Origin: Colwellia maritima | GTDB taxonomy: Bacteria; Pseudomonadota; Gammaproteobacteria; Enterobacterales; Alteromonadaceae | Direction of reading: 5' to 3' | Length of the DNA: 64,000 bases | Assembly: GCF_022669015.1 (NCBI RefSeq) | Contig: NZ_JAKKSL010000002.1 | Location: forward strand, 744,001-808,000 | Shown here: positions 15,711-27,300 of the stretch, one piece after another | Numbering within the stretch: the stretch's first letter is position 1 | How the letters are laid out: each line of letters opens with the position of its first letter | Notes under the pieces: generated by a model | What the model was told of the DNA's origin: nothing | The model's input: only the letters and a program-made list of their open reading frames with translations | Database searches by the model: none | Position numbers and translations under genes: made by a program

Positions 15711-15856
15711 TAACAGCTTATTGAACACCATTTTGGTGGTTTATAACACCCCAAAACGGCGTATATTACATGTGTTAATAATTTCACTAAAAAACACCTT
15801 TGTAAACAAATAATTATATGTATTTTAAAATAACCTTTGTTGTTACGCCCCAAAAC
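15711..15856. other. attI-like region next to the integrase gene
   Basis: It lies between intI and the first cassette, where attI must be. The minus strand reads AATAAGCTG^TTATGTC into cassette 1. It contains CACCATTTTGGTG and two CCCCAAAAC boxes. A gap-free copy at 11149-11294 ends at the same core, which supports the assignment independently. Confidence 0.75.
15778..15806 (-). promoter_or_regulatory. Candidate cassette promoter Pc
   Basis: On the minus strand TTTACA (15801-15806), 17 bases, AATTAT (15778-15783) points into the array. Both boxes are kept in the second attI copy. The match to consensus is only moderate. Confidence 0.35.
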
Positions 15857-15873
15857 GGCTTGTAATAATGTTA

Positions 15874-15910
15874 TTGGACAAAACAAAGTTTACTGTCTAT
15901 ACATACAGTT
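15874..15910 (+). promoter_or_regulatory. intI promoter with LexA (SOS) box
   Basis: A -35 TTGGAC (15874-15879) and -10 TATACA (15898-15903) are 18 bases apart. Over the -10 lies TACTGT-N8-ACAGTT (15891-15910), an almost perfect LexA box (CTGT-N8-ACAG). Integron integrases of Vibrio and of mobile integrons are repressed by LexA in this way, so SOS induction is expected. Confidence 0.85.
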
Positions 15911-15935
15911 AATTATTATTTATGAGCTTAGCTAA

Positions 15936-16907
15936 ATGAAATCACCTTTTTTAACACTGATCAAAGAACATATGTATAAAAAACGTTATGCCAAGCGCAC
16001 TATTGAAGCATATTTATTCTGGATTGCTGCGTTTATTCGCTTTCATAATATGCGCCACCCTAGTTCGATGGGAGATACCGAAGTTGAGTTATTTTTAAAT
16101 CATTTGGTCAACACCCGAGATGTTGCTAAAGGCACACAAGCGCAAGCATTAAACGCGCTGTGTTTTTTATATAAAGAAATAATTAATGCGCCACTGTCTT
16201 TATCATTGAATTTTTTAAAAAGTGAGCGACCTATAAAATTACCCGTTGTACTTACTCACGCAGAAGTCACAGCGTTATTTAAACACTGTAGTGCAAACCA
16301 CTATTTAGCCTGTGCTTTATTATATGGTAGCGGTATGCGGTTAATGGAAGTGCTACGTTTACGAGTTAATGACATTGATTTTGATTATAAATGTGTACGA
16401 ATTTGGGATGGTAAAGGTGGCAAAAACCGCGTAGTAACACTTGCAATTGAGCTTATTCCGCTATTGCGTACGCAAATAAAATTAGTTGAAAACTTTTTAC
16501 AGCTTGATCTTAAAAATCCGTTGTTTAGCGGTGTGTTCATGCCTCACTTATTACGTAAAAAATATCCTAGCCACAATAAGCAGCTTAGTTGGCAATATTT
16601 ATTTGCCTCTCATAAATTAAGTATTGACCCAGAAAGTAAACAACTTAGGCGCCATCATATTGATGAAAAACAATTACAACGTGCTGTTAAAAAAGCAGCG
16701 TTTGATGCCCAAATTGATAAGCATGTGACTCCACATACCTTACGTCATTCATTTGCCACTCATTTATTACAAAGTGGTGCTGACATAAGAACCGTTCAAG
16801 CGCAATTGGGGCATAGTGATGTGCGTACAACACAAATTTACACGCATGTTTTACAGCAGGGTGCAAACGGTGTGATCAGTCCATTCTCTCGCATAGGCGC
16901 TAATTAA
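15936..16907 (+). CDS. intI: Integron integrase IntI
   Basis: 323 residues, the normal IntI length. The tyrosine-recombinase residues are all present: R135 ([12 protein letters not shown]), K160 (DGKGGKNR), H267 and R270 ([11 protein letters not shown]), H293 (LGHSD) and Y302 (QIYTHV). The insertion [19 protein letters not shown] at about 237-255 is the extra helix found only in integron integrases and needed for folded attC recognition. It catalyses attI x attC and attC x attC recombination. It diverges from the cassettes, as is classical. Uninterrupted. Confidence 0.95.
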   Translation: MKSPFLTLIKEHMYKKRYAKRTIEAYLFWIAAFIRFHNMRHPSSMGDTEVELFLNHLVNTRDVAKGTQAQALNALCFLYKEIINAPLSLSLNFLKSERPIKLPVVLTHAEVTALFKHCSANHYLACALLYGSGMRLMEVLRLRVNDIDFDYKCVRIWDGKGGKNRVVTLAIELIPLLRTQIKLVENFLQLDLKNPLFSGVFMPHLLRKKYPSHNKQLSWQYLFASHKLSIDPESKQLRRHHIDEKQLQRAVKKAAFDAQIDKHVTPHTLRHSFATHLLQSGADIRTVQAQLGHSDVRTTQIYTHVLQQGANGVISPFSRIGAN

Positions 16908-16957
16908 TTAAGCCCCTAGAATGTATACGAGAATTATTTTCAAACTATATACTGAGC

Positions 16958-18042
16958 TTATTTGCTAGTAATAACCCTTTTACGTTGTTCTTCAATGCCC
17001 ATAGCTAAAAGAAAAGGGTCGGCTTTTTGTTTAGCAATAAAATCACTTTTTTCCTGTAAACCAAGCCAATTATGTTTGATCAAACATTGAGCGACAGCTC
17101 CACCTAAGGTAGCGCCAGGGCCTAGTATAATTAATTTGTCTGGTGCATATTCTTTAATAGCCACTTCAATGGCTTTGCTAAAATTATAGGCATCGGTTAC
17201 TTGTGTACCTAAGGTGTAATCGTATAGTTTGTGGGTGTCACAGCTATAAGGTTGCCAGATCTGCCCTAGCCCATCAATTAACGGAATTTTTGGTGATTCA
17301 AATAACTCTGTTGATAAAAGTGATCTGGCTTTAATAGAAATATCGTTTAACAAGGGAGTATGAAAAGCTGCATGGTTAAATAAATTCATGGGGTACCTGT
17401 CTTGAATAACGGGCAATTTTTCTTCTAAGGCTTTTAAACCTGTTTTATTACCACCAAAAACTAAATAGCCGCCTAAATGAATAGAAATATACACTTCATT
17501 TTTACTGTCTTTATTTACTTCTGTGAGCCATTGATCAATTTGTGAAATGGATTCGCTGTTTTTGCCACTGCTCATTAGTGATTGGGTAAATCATTTGTCC
17601 ACCCACTACACCATCAGTCATCATAGATCCCATGGTATTTATTAATTCAATAGCAGCATGTGGATCAACTGCTCCAAAGAACCGCTAAAGCAATATACCA
17701 ACCCATTGAATTACCCGTTACGGCAACAATGTCGTATTCATCACGGTCAATTGATTGAAAATCGGCTAGTGCACATGCATAAATTAATGCCGAAGCATTT
17801 TCTCCTGCGGTGTGCTGACGCATATTATATTGCGCCATGCTATCAAGTTCATTGATGCTAATTTGACCTTGTAATTGACGATAGTTATCGATTACTGAGA
17901 TTATCTCTGTTTTATCAGCGTGCAATCGCTGTAAATAACCGAGTTCTTCTTTATTGTAGGTTCCGCGTCCAGGGCAAATAACAACGGCGCGTTTTTTTTG
18001 ATTCGTTATGTGTTGATTACTCGTATTCATATTGTTTCTCAC
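16958..18042 (-). CDS. Acyltransferase-fold (FabD-like) protein (two frameshifts)
   Basis: About 360 residues from GTG 18042 (AAGG upstream), six bases after the E1 stop. VVICPGRGTYNKEEL, then GNSMGWYIALA with the nucleophile serine of malonyl-CoA:ACP transacylase folds, then FNHAAFHTPLLNDI and LIILGPGATLGG. The His of the second motif is the expected catalytic partner. It could move an acyl group between CoA and carrier or act as a hydrolase; no acyl carrier protein adjoins. Breaks occur near 17672 (CTTTGGAGC) and 17553 (AAAAA run); each is repaired by one base. Confidence 0.7.
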
Positions 18043-18048
18043 GTAACC

Positions 18049-20321
18049 TTATGTTTTACGCCAATGGATTGTTTTTATTGGATTGTTTTTATTGGATTGA
18101 TTTTTTTGTAACAACGTTGTTGCTGCCTCAACAATGCCGTTTGCAGAGGGCAAAACATGATAGGCCGCAGCACCCAATGGAATAAAACTGTCCTGAGCGG
18201 TCAGTCTACTCATATTCGGGATGATTTTATCATTTGCGGTATGCGCTTCATGTATAAGTGTCATTAAAGCTTCACTGATGGAACCCGTTTGGCGACATTC
18301 GTCAACAATTAAAATATTGCTACACTGAGTGACTTGTTCAAGAATACCTTGTTCATCTAATGGCGCTAACCAACGTAGATCTACCACGCGGCAATTAATG
18401 CCTTGTTCCGCTAATATTTTTTCTGCCTGTCTTGATAAGAAGTAACCATTCCCGTAGGTTAAAATACATAAGTCTTTGCCTTCGCCAAACACTGATATTT
18501 TTTGATCAACCTCTGCTTTTGCTGATTTAGGCTGAACATATTCAGATGTCCAAAGACCATCGCCCTCTTCATGTAAATCCTTAGTCATATACAATGCTAT
18601 TGGCTCTAAAAACACCACAATACGTTGTTGCTCTTGCGCTAATTTCACACAGCTTCGCATCATTTGTACTGCATCAGCGCCGTTTGATGGACAAGCAATA
18701 ATTAACCCAGGGATATCACGGAAAACCGCAAATGAATTATCATTATGAAAATGGCCGCCAAAGCCTTTTTGATAAGCCGCCCCCTGCAATACGTATAACC
18801 ATGGGGTTGGTATATTGCCCATTAGAGAAAAAAGGCAAGGTGGCTGCTTCGCCCCGTATTTGATCTTCGGCGTTATGCACGTAGGCTAAAAACTGAATTT
18901 CAGGTATAGGTAGAAAACCGTTATGTGCCATGCCAATAGCAGTGCCTAAGATAGACTGTTCATCTAATAAGGTATTTACAACACGATTTTCCCCAAAGCG
19001 TTCACATAATTTTGCTGTAACGTTATACACACCACCTTTTTTACCAATATCTTCACCGCACATCACAATATTTTGATGTTCGGACATTAAATCAAGTAAT
19101 GCCCAGTTAAGCAGCTTGGCTAAATGTTGAGGTTTACTGAGGTTATGCTTTTCATGTGAAAATAACGATAGCCGTTGATTGTCATCAACCTCGACATGAT
19201 GTTTATTTTTGCGTGCAGGCGGAACAATACTCGCCATAACTTGTTTTGCTGTTGCTAATTTAGGTTTTGATGCTGCAGCATCAGCAACGTTAGCTACTCG
19301 GTTCTCAATATTATTATAAATGTCGATTATTTGTTCAGCATTTAACATGTTGTTTTCTAATAGAATACGGGCACTGTGTAGTAAGGGATCTTGAAATTCG
19401 TTTGCTTCAATCTCTGACATTTTACGGTAAACAAATTCAGCATCAGAGCCGGCATGGCCAAGTAAACGTACCGTGCGCATGTGTAAAAATACGGGTTTAC
19501 GTAATTTTCTGGCAATATATTCTGCTTCTTTAGCTTTTTGGTAAGTATCAAGCAAATTTAAGCCGTCGCAATAAAGGTAGTGAATTCCTGCTCTATACTG
19601 ATAATTAGCGGCAATCCAACCCTTAGGCGTTGAGGTTGAAATACCAATGCCATTATCTTCACAAATATAAACAATAGGCATTGGTATAGATTGATACGCC
19701 GCCCAAGCGGTACTGTTAATAGCACCTTGAGTTGTAGAGTGATTAGATGATGCATCACCAAAATTACAGACTACAATGCTGTCATTGGGCATTTCTGCTT
19801 CTATATTTAATCGTTTAGCCAAATCAACACTAAAGGCAGCCCCCATGGCTTTAGGTAAATGTGACGCAATGGTGCTTGTTTGTGGTGGAATGGCTAACGT
19901 TTTGCTACCCAACACCTTATGGCGACCACCAGAAATAGGATCATCTTTAGACGCTGAAAAAGACAGCAACATATCATATAGTGGTGTTTGCCCGGACAAG
20001 TTGTTTGCTTCGTTGAATAACAAAGGCGCCACTACGGTAATGTAAAAAAGCCATATCTGTATGCCTGAACGCTTTTGCATACGCGGCATTACCCTCGTGA
20101 CCTGAGCTGCCTATAGTATAAAAGCTTTGCCCTTTCTTTTGCATCACACGTGATTGTAGGTCTAAATGACGACTCATCACCTGTGTTTCAAATAGGTCGA
20201 TAACGGCTTGGTTACTTAAACCAACCGCTTCTGGTGTGAGTAAAGAATTTGACGTGGGTAGATTACCGCTACGCACAAAGTTGATAAAATTTTCTTTTAC
20301 CAATTGATTACGATCTGACAT
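18049..20321 (-). CDS. Fused 2-oxoacid dehydrogenase E1 (alpha+beta), TPP-dependent (two frameshifts)
   Basis: About 756 residues. The alpha part has HYRSGAF, the TPP motif GDASSN (about 189) with EDNGIGIS (about 222), and RTVRLLGHAGSDAE. The beta part starts near residue 408 (LLNWALLDLMSEHQNIVMCGEDIG) and continues with EIQFLAYVHNAEDQIRGE, GGHFHNDNSFAVFRDIPG and RWLAPLD. Such E1 proteins decarboxylate a branched or linear 2-oxoacid and acylate a lipoyl E2, but no E2 or E3 gene is here. The neighbouring glutaryl-CoA dehydrogenase suggests, as inference, 2-oxoadipate or a related acid. Breaks fall near 19993 (CCGG) and 18790 (GGGGG). Confidence 0.8.
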
Positions 20322-20423
20322 TGGGATTCCACTTTTTCAGCAAACAAAATTTGAGATAGTTAACGTTAAAGCGCGATTAAAATCCCGCCTACGGATAATT
20401 AATTACTTGTCGGCATAAACCCC

Positions 20424-20450
20424 AACCTACAAATTTTGCTTTTGTAGGTT
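20424..20450. terminator. Hairpin between gcdH and the E1 gene
   Basis: AACCTACAAA and TTTGTAGGTT form a 10-bp perfect stem. Only a weak T-run follows, so it may attenuate or process the operon message rather than end it. Confidence 0.4.
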
Positions 20451-20475
20451 AGACGTTAGCTCATCAACAGAACTA

Positions 20476-21676
20476 TTAATAAAAAGCTTGTAACCCTGTT
20501 TGTGCTCTACCTAAAATTAACGCGTGCACATCATGCGTACCTTCGTAGGTGTTTACTGCTTCTAGGTTCATTACATGACGAATAATGTGGAATTCATCAC
20601 TAATACCATTACCACCATGCATATCACGGGCAGTACGAGCAATGTCTAAGGCTTTACCACAAGAGTTACGCTTTATAAGCGAGATAGCCGTAGGTGATAA
20701 GTCGCCTGAATCCATTAGTCTTCCTGCTTGTAAACAAGCAAATAAGCCTGTGGTTATGTCGGTTTGCATATCAGCTAGTTTTTTCTGAATAAGTTGAGTA
20801 GCCGCTAACGGACGACCAAATTGTTCACGGTCTAAGGTGTATTGGCGAGCACCATGCCGGCCAAAATTCTGCTGCACCTAACGCGCCCCATGCAATACCG
20901 TAACGGGCTTTATTTAAACAACCAAAGGGTCCTGACAAGCCTTTGGCATTGGGTAGCATATTGTCAGCAGGTACAAAAACGTTATCCATAACAATTTCAC
21001 CCGTAATTGAGGCACGTAATGAAAATTTACCTTCAATTTTAGGAGCGCTTAACCCTTCCATGCCTTTCTCAAGCACAAAACCACGAATCACACCATCAAG
21101 TTTACCCCACACAACAAAAATATCAGCGACGGGTGAGTTAGTAATCCACATTTTTGTACCCGTTAAACGGTAACCACCGTCAACTGCAACGGCTTTGGTT
21201 GCCATGCTTCCGGATCTGAGCCTGAATTAGGTTCAGTTAAACCAAAACAACCAATGTATTCACCTGTTGCTAGTTTAGGTAAATATTTCATACGTTGTTC
21301 TTCGCTGCCGTAAGCGTAAATGGGATGCATTACTAACGAAGATTGCACACTCATAGCACTACGGTAACCGCTGTCTACACGCTCTACTTCTCGAGCCACT
21401 AAACCATAAGTTACGTAATTAACACCAAAGACAACCATATTTCTCAGGAATGGTTGCGCCTAATAAACCTAATGCACCAAGCTCACGCATGATCTCAACA
21501 TCAAAATGTTCATTGCGATTCGCTTCAAGTACTCTTGGCATAAGCTTTTCTTGGCAATATTGATGCGCACTATCACGGATCATTCGTTCATCTTCTGATA
21601 GTAACGACTCTAATAACAATGGATCTTGCCAGTTAAAAGAAGGAGACTTGCTTGAATTAGCTGTTGAGTTTGACAT
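20476..21676 (-). CDS. gcdH: Glutaryl-CoA dehydrogenase (three frameshifts)
   Basis: About 398 residues from ATG 21676 (GAAAGGTG upstream). [70 protein letters not shown] (after repair), KMWITNSP and [18 protein letters not shown] are hallmark GcdH segments. YEGTHD carries the catalytic glutamate of the decarboxylating dehydrogenase. It converts glutaryl-CoA to crotonyl-CoA in lysine and tryptophan breakdown. Frames break near 21428 (CTTTGG), 21211 (CCGG) and 20858 (GGCCGG). It is divergent from a LysR gene and heads an operon with the E1 gene. Confidence 0.9.
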
Positions 21677-21791
21677 GTGTAAAAGCACCTTTCATAAGTT
21701 GTTATAAGTTATTTCGTAAATAATGAGTATTGCATATATTTCGATAATAGATAAAACTTAGCCAAAGTTAAAATATTCTTTTTCTTTATCT

Positions 21792-21812
21792 GGTATAGTT
21801 TTTACCTATACC
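21792..21812. promoter_or_regulatory. Candidate LysR operator in the gcdH/lysR gap
   Basis: GGTATAG-N7-CTATACC is a perfect dyad between the divergent genes, 44 bases before the regulator start. A second palindrome TACCTAGGTA overlaps its right arm (21809-21818). Spacing suits a LysR-type recognition site. Confidence 0.55.
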
Positions 21813-21856
21813 TAGGTAAGTTGACCGATAGAAATTAAAACACCGAGTAAGTATTT

Positions 21857-22686
21857 ATGGACTTGAAAAGTTTACATTATTTTGCATCTGTTTATGAAAA
21901 ACGTAGTATCAGTGCCGCAGCTAAAACATGTTTTGTTGCTCAACCGTCAATATCAGCCGCAATTCATTTACTAGAGCAATCATTAAAAACATCATTATTT
22001 ATTCGACATGCCCGGGGGTTACTGCAACGGATACAGGCGAAAGGCTCTACCCATTAGCTAAACAATTATTGGGGCAAGCAGATGCGATAAAAAATCTTTT
22101 TTCTGATCCGAGTATTGAAAAATCATTTTATTTAGGGGTAACGCGCGGGCTTGGGGTTGAACGTATGTCAGCATTGCTTAAAGATTTTACTTCAGCACAA
22201 GAGAATATGCAGTTAACTTTAGTACCACATAATGAAGCTTGCGATGCGCGTATTATTATCAAAGAAGAATTAAATGGAACCGAAAATTACTTACCGTTAT
22301 GGCAAGAAGAGTATTTGCTTGCACTACCTTATAATCACGTACTTGCGCTTAAAGATTCTATCGCCCTGCAAGATTTAGACGGACTGCCTTTTATTAAACG
22401 TAGTCCTTGTAATGCTTGGGATAGCTTAAACGACACGCTAACACTCGCCGGTATAACATTAGATATAAGGGCAAAAATTCAAACCATTGATTATGCATTA
22501 GGACTTGTTCACGCAGGTTTAGGTTGTGCCTTAGTGCCTGCCTCACCTGAAATACTAAACAAGTTTGAAATCGTATTTTTACCGATAGAAGGCATTAGTT
22601 TGGTTCGAGAAGTTGTATTAGCCTATCAAGATTCTTCAGACATTGTTGACACCTTAAAACAACTTATTATTAAGCACAGGCAATAA
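21857..22686 (+). CDS. LysR-family regulator, probably of gcdH (one frameshift)
   Basis: About 276 residues. The N-terminal winged helix is clear (MDLKSLHYFASVYEKRSISAAAKTCFVAQPSISAAIHLLEQSL) and is followed by an effector-binding domain (FYLGVTRGLGVERM ... LDGLPFIKRSPCNAWD ... GLGCALVPAS). The frame breaks near 22013 in CCCGGGGG; adding one G joins RHARG to VTATDTGERLYPLAKQL, the usual hinge. It is divergent from gcdH, as are GcdR-type activators. Confidence 0.85.
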
Positions 22687-22833
22687 CTAATTTCTAATTA
22701 TATTATGGCTTTAATATCCATGTGTGAACAAAAAAAAGATAAGACCCTATTTTGATTTGTTAAATTATTTAATTAGCAAAATCAAACAGGTAGTGGTATC
22801 GCGTAACTTTATTATGTAGCGTATCGAGCTGAT

Positions 22834-23154
22834 TTAAGAATATAAATACCGGCTAATAAAGCCACACCAACTAAGCGCTAATAATACCCAGGGTAAACGG
22901 TTATTGTTATTCTGGTCATTATTTGTATGGAGGGCGACAAGCATTTCAGCATTATTTAGCTGCTCTTTTAATTGCGCTTTACGCATTTTATCACGCTCAC
23001 GTGATTTTTTATTCTGTTGCTTTTTATATTCTGCAATACCTTTTTCTATTCCTTGTGCTATTAATTTTGTTTGCTCTTTCGTTTGATTTGGTCTTTGTGT
23101 GCCTTTGGCTGTTTTGATTGCTTGTTCTTGTACTTCTTTTGATACTTTATTCAT
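22834..23154 (-). CDS. DUF2956-like small protein
   Basis: 106 residues: a basic helical N-terminus (VQEQAIKTAKGTQRPNQTKEQTKLIAQGIEKGIAEYKKQQ), a long Lys/Arg/Glu helix and a C-terminal hydrophobic span (LPWVLLALSWCGFISRYLY). This pattern is what I recall of DUF2956 from Vibrio and Shewanella. Function unknown. Probably tail-anchored in the inner membrane. Confidence 0.65.
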   Translation of the reverse strand: MNKVSKEVQEQAIKTAKGTQRPNQTKEQTKLIAQGIEKGIAEYKKQQNKKSRERDKMRKAQLKEQLNNAEMLVALHTNNDQNNNNRLPWVLLALSWCGFISRYLYS

Positions 23155-23240
23155 AATAACTATTAGTTTAACCTACCCTTTCATAAACGAATTAGCGTAT
23201 ATTAGGCTGTTCAACAGAACAGTCAACACAAAGAGAAATA

Positions 23241-23924
23241 ATGTCTAAAATAACACCACTGCCGGATCGTATTACCATTGAGCCTAAAACTACCGCCACA
23301 GCTTGTGTTATATGGTTGCATGGTTTGGGTGATTCAGGCGCCGGTTTTGCGCCAGTAGTACCTTTATTAAATTTGCCACAAGATCATTCTATTCGTTTTG
23401 TGTTTCCACATGCGCCAGAGCAAGCCGTAACGGTTAATAATGGCTTTGTAATGCCCGCATGGTATGACATAAAGAATGTAGATTTACATAATCGTGCGGA
23501 TATGGATGGTGTACTTAACTCAGAAAAATTAGTGCATGCTTTAATTAACGAACAAATTGATAATGGTATTAGCGCCAATCACATTGTTTTGGCCGGTTTT
23601 AGTCAAGGCGGCGTTGTCAGTTTATTTACTGGCTTAAGGTATGAGCAACCATTAGCAGGAATCATGGCATTGTCATGTTATTTACCAACTAAAAATCAAC
23701 TACCTAGCCGCCTTAGTGATGCCAATAAAAATACACCAATTTTACAAAATCATGGTGAGCAAGATAATGTTGTTCCTATGTCAGCGGGTAAAATGGCGTA
23801 TGATCTATTAAAGAGTGATGGATATAAAACGCAATGGCAATCTTACCCAATGGCTCATAGTGTTATACCACAACAACTTAATGATATTGGCATTTGGTTA
23901 TCTAACTGTTTAAATAATTCATAA
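23241..23924 (+). CDS. Carboxylesterase/phospholipase of the alpha/beta hydrolase fold
   Basis: 227 residues, the size of the EstB/acyl-protein-thioesterase group. VIWLHGLGDSGAGFAP is the oxyanion-hole loop, GFSQGGVVSLF the nucleophile elbow, with Asp in GEQDNVVPM and His in MAHSVIPQ completing the triad. It hydrolyses short acyl esters or acyl-thioester-linked groups in the cytosol. No signal peptide. Intact and apparently monocistronic. Confidence 0.9.
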   Translation: MSKITPLPDRITIEPKTTATACVIWLHGLGDSGAGFAPVVPLLNLPQDHSIRFVFPHAPEQAVTVNNGFVMPAWYDIKNVDLHNRADMDGVLNSEKLVHALINEQIDNGISANHIVLAGFSQGGVVSLFTGLRYEQPLAGIMALSCYLPTKNQLPSRLSDANKNTPILQNHGEQDNVVPMSAGKMAYDLLKSDGYKTQWQSYPMAHSVIPQQLNDIGIWLSNCLNNS

Positions 23925-23936
23925 TCTCATTATAGG

Positions 23937-24042
23937 GTGCTCGTTAAAAACTTAATCTATTCAAAACGAAATCTATTTAAAACATAATCTATTGAAATAG
24001 TAATACCAATTTGCCATTTTTGTAGCTTTTTTTAACGAGCAC
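23937..24042. repeat. Long-range inverted repeat with internal 16-bp direct repeats
   Basis: GTGCTCGTTAAAAA (23937-23950) pairs perfectly with TTTTTAACGAGCAC (24029-24042). Between them AATCTATT occurs three times at a 16-bp spacing, with similar following bases. The rest of the gap 23925-24336 is AT-rich with no gene visible. It could be a structured transcript end or a small mobile repeat. Confidence 0.6.
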
Positions 24043-24336
24043 AACAATTTAACTCCCTATCACTCGCTTATTCCCTTTAAGTATAACTATTTACCTACTT
24101 ATTTCTAATTTCTTTGATCTACATTATGTTTTTGGTGTTTTTTTATAGGTAATAGCCTTGCTAACATAGTATTATCCACGAAAAATCAATAACAGATTCG
24201 TCAGTACCATAGCCATTTAAAAAGTCAGTAAAAAGTGTACATTGAAATTCTATACTTGTACTTAAAGCCCTTTAAGAATGAATTCATAGATTAACGATAA
24301 AATATCAAACAAAAAACTTAACAGCCTCTTAAGAGT

Positions 24337-27300
24337 ATGACAGTGTTAGAATTATTTAATAAACATAATATCAGTGCAAAACTTAATGCGTTTTTGGTTC
24401 TTCCTACTGTAGCACTCCTCTTTTTTTCAGCATAACCATTGTTGATAAATATGAAAAACTTGAACAAACTGATAATGCGTTGCAATTTGCGCAAGCTGTT
24501 CAACAACTGTCTGACCTAATATACAACTTGCAAAAAGAACGAGGTTTAAGTCCGGAGTACTCGCAGCAAATAACACCCACTACGTTTTCCAATTAACTGA
24601 ACAACGAAAAACGACTATACAAAACTATAAACAAGTGTTTCATCTGTTTTCTATTCCTCCGCAATATTTACCTGATCAAACTCGCGTTAATTTTAAAAAA
24701 ATCATCCAAAAATTTAAAAATTTGACACGTATCCGTGGTGAAGTAGATAAGCTTATAAATAACAACCATTTTGATTTCTATAGTGGTTTGATTTCTGATT
24801 TACTGCAGGAAGTCAGCGTACTTCATGCCATGGTAACTAATCAAGAAAAGAACAATATGGTTTCGTCCCTTATTTATGCGTTAGGGCTTGAAGAATATGC
24901 GGCCATAGAACGTGGATTATTATATGGTGCCCTTCATCAACAACACTCGTCTGATTCAAGAGGTAGTCTTATATTGATGGGGGTTATCAACCATGTTGCA
25001 AGACAACAAGCAGAACTAGCCCGTTATTATAATGTGGCTTCACCAAAGCACGCGAATTTAATGTTTAAAACTATACAGGATAAAAAAGTACAGGAATATC
25101 ATGAATACGAGTCGAAAATCAGTATTGCGACCCGGCTGAGATCAGATAAAGTACCTATTAGAACAATTACCTTCAAATCAGATAATAACAATACCCCTGC
25201 TCTTAACCCGATTTTAGCCTTACAATCGCCCACAGAATTAATAGATCCTGAACTATGGTGGGAATCAGCAACCTATCGCCTTGGTTTGCTACATACCGTC
25301 AGTTCAACCATTATTAATGATATTATCACATCAGAAAAACTTGCCAATAAACAAGTAAATATACCACTAGTTCTGTACACGATTTTTGTACTGACTGTGT
25401 TAATAATTACTATTTTGTTGAGCCAAGTGCTAAAAAAGCGAGTCGTTGAACAAATTAAGCATATTGCCGACGTAATGAAACAGTCGCGCAAAAACAAAAG
25501 AAACAATCAATTGCTAGAAATATCAGGACAAGATGAAATTTCTGTCATGGCTAATGAATTTAATCAGTTAATGATTGAGCGCTCAGCAAATGAAGAACAA
25601 TTAAAACTAGCAGCGCAAGTTTTTGTTGAAGCACATGATGGAATATTCATAACAGAAACAGATGGAACGCTGATTAATGTCAATCCCGCTTTTAGTGAAA
25701 TTACCGGCTATGAACGTGGAGATGTATTAGGTAAAAATTTAAGTATTTTAAATTCTCAAAAGCAAAGTAAGCAGTTCTATGATGATATTTGGGAGTCTGT
25801 TGTTGCGCGTGGTTATTGGAAAGGGGAAGTTTGGAATTGTAAAAAAAATGGTGAGCTGTATGCCGAGCTACTGACTATTTCGTCTTTAAAAGACAATAGC
25901 GGCAAAACACTTCATTATATGGGGCTGTTTGCTGATATCACTCAAATCAAAAACCAACACCATACACTTGAACAGATGGCCCATTATGATGCCTTAACGT
26001 CATTACCAAACCGTACACTATTTATTGACCGTTTTAATCAGTCAGTAGCCCATGCAGATCGTTCAAAGAACTCACTTGCCGTTTGTTTTATTGATTTAGA
26101 TAACTTTAAACCCATCAATGATAATTATGGCCATAGTGTAGGTGATAAAATTTTAATTGAAGTTGCCAATCGTATTAAATCAAACTTAAGAACCGGCGAT
26201 ACCGTATCAAGGCAAGGCGGCGATGAATTTGCCTTATTATTAAGTAATATTAATACTTTCTCAGACTGTGAAGACATTCTAAAACGCATATATCATTCGC
26301 TTAAACAGCCATTTATCTTGGAACATAATACATATCATTTGACTGCTTCTACAGGCGTCACCTTATATCCAAATGATCATAGTGATTTGGATACATTGAT
26401 ACGTCATGCAGACCAAGCTATGTACCAAATAAAGCTGTCTGGCGGAAATGGCTATCATCTGTTTAATAAAGAAAAAGACCAACAAATAATTAAAAAGAGA
26501 CATAAGTTAAATGCCATTGTTAATGCGATAAAAAATGATGAATTTGTACTGTATTACCACCAAAAATAAACATGAAAACGGGAGCCGTTTACGGCGTAGA
26601 AGCCCTGGTTAGATGGCATTCACCTGATAAAGGTTTGATTCCACCAAAAGATTTTTTACCCGTTTTAGAGGATACAAATATAGATCTTCTCCTTGGCCAA
26701 TGGGTAATAAATAGTGCAGTCAAACAATTAACTAAATGGCAACAAAGTGGCTTAATGATTGAAGTAAGTATTAATATTTCTTCTTATCACCTTCAATCTC
26801 AAAATTTTGTTTCTGATTTAAAAAACATATTAAGAAAATATAAAAATTTAGATACTCGGTATATTCAACTAGAAATTCTTGAAAGTAGTGTGCTAGGTGA
26901 CTTAGATTCCATCAATAAAACACTAAACACTTGTCGTAAATTATTTGGGCTAACAGTGGCACTCGATGATTTTTGTACCGGCTATTCCTCATTAACGCAT
27001 ATTAAAGCCTTGCCACCAATGTGATAAAAATAGACCAATCTTTTGTCATTGATATACTTAATGATGCAAATAATTATAGCATTATTAATGGGGTACTGAG
27101 TTTAGCTCACTCTTTTAACCGCGACGTAATCGCCGAAGGTGTGGAAACAACTGAACATGGCTTAATGTTATTAATGATGGGATGTGAAAAAGCACAGGGT
27201 TACGCTATAGCAAGGCCTATGCCTGCAACCAAATTCGACCAATGGTTAATGGCGTACCAGCCTAACGAAGAATGGTTAGCTTGGGCGTGTAAGGCAGAAA

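Noticed and set aside
15683..15886. A 67-codon minus ORF over the attI region
   Set aside because: It is low-complexity translation of the attI sequence; the duplicated copy does not keep the frame as coding sequence would.
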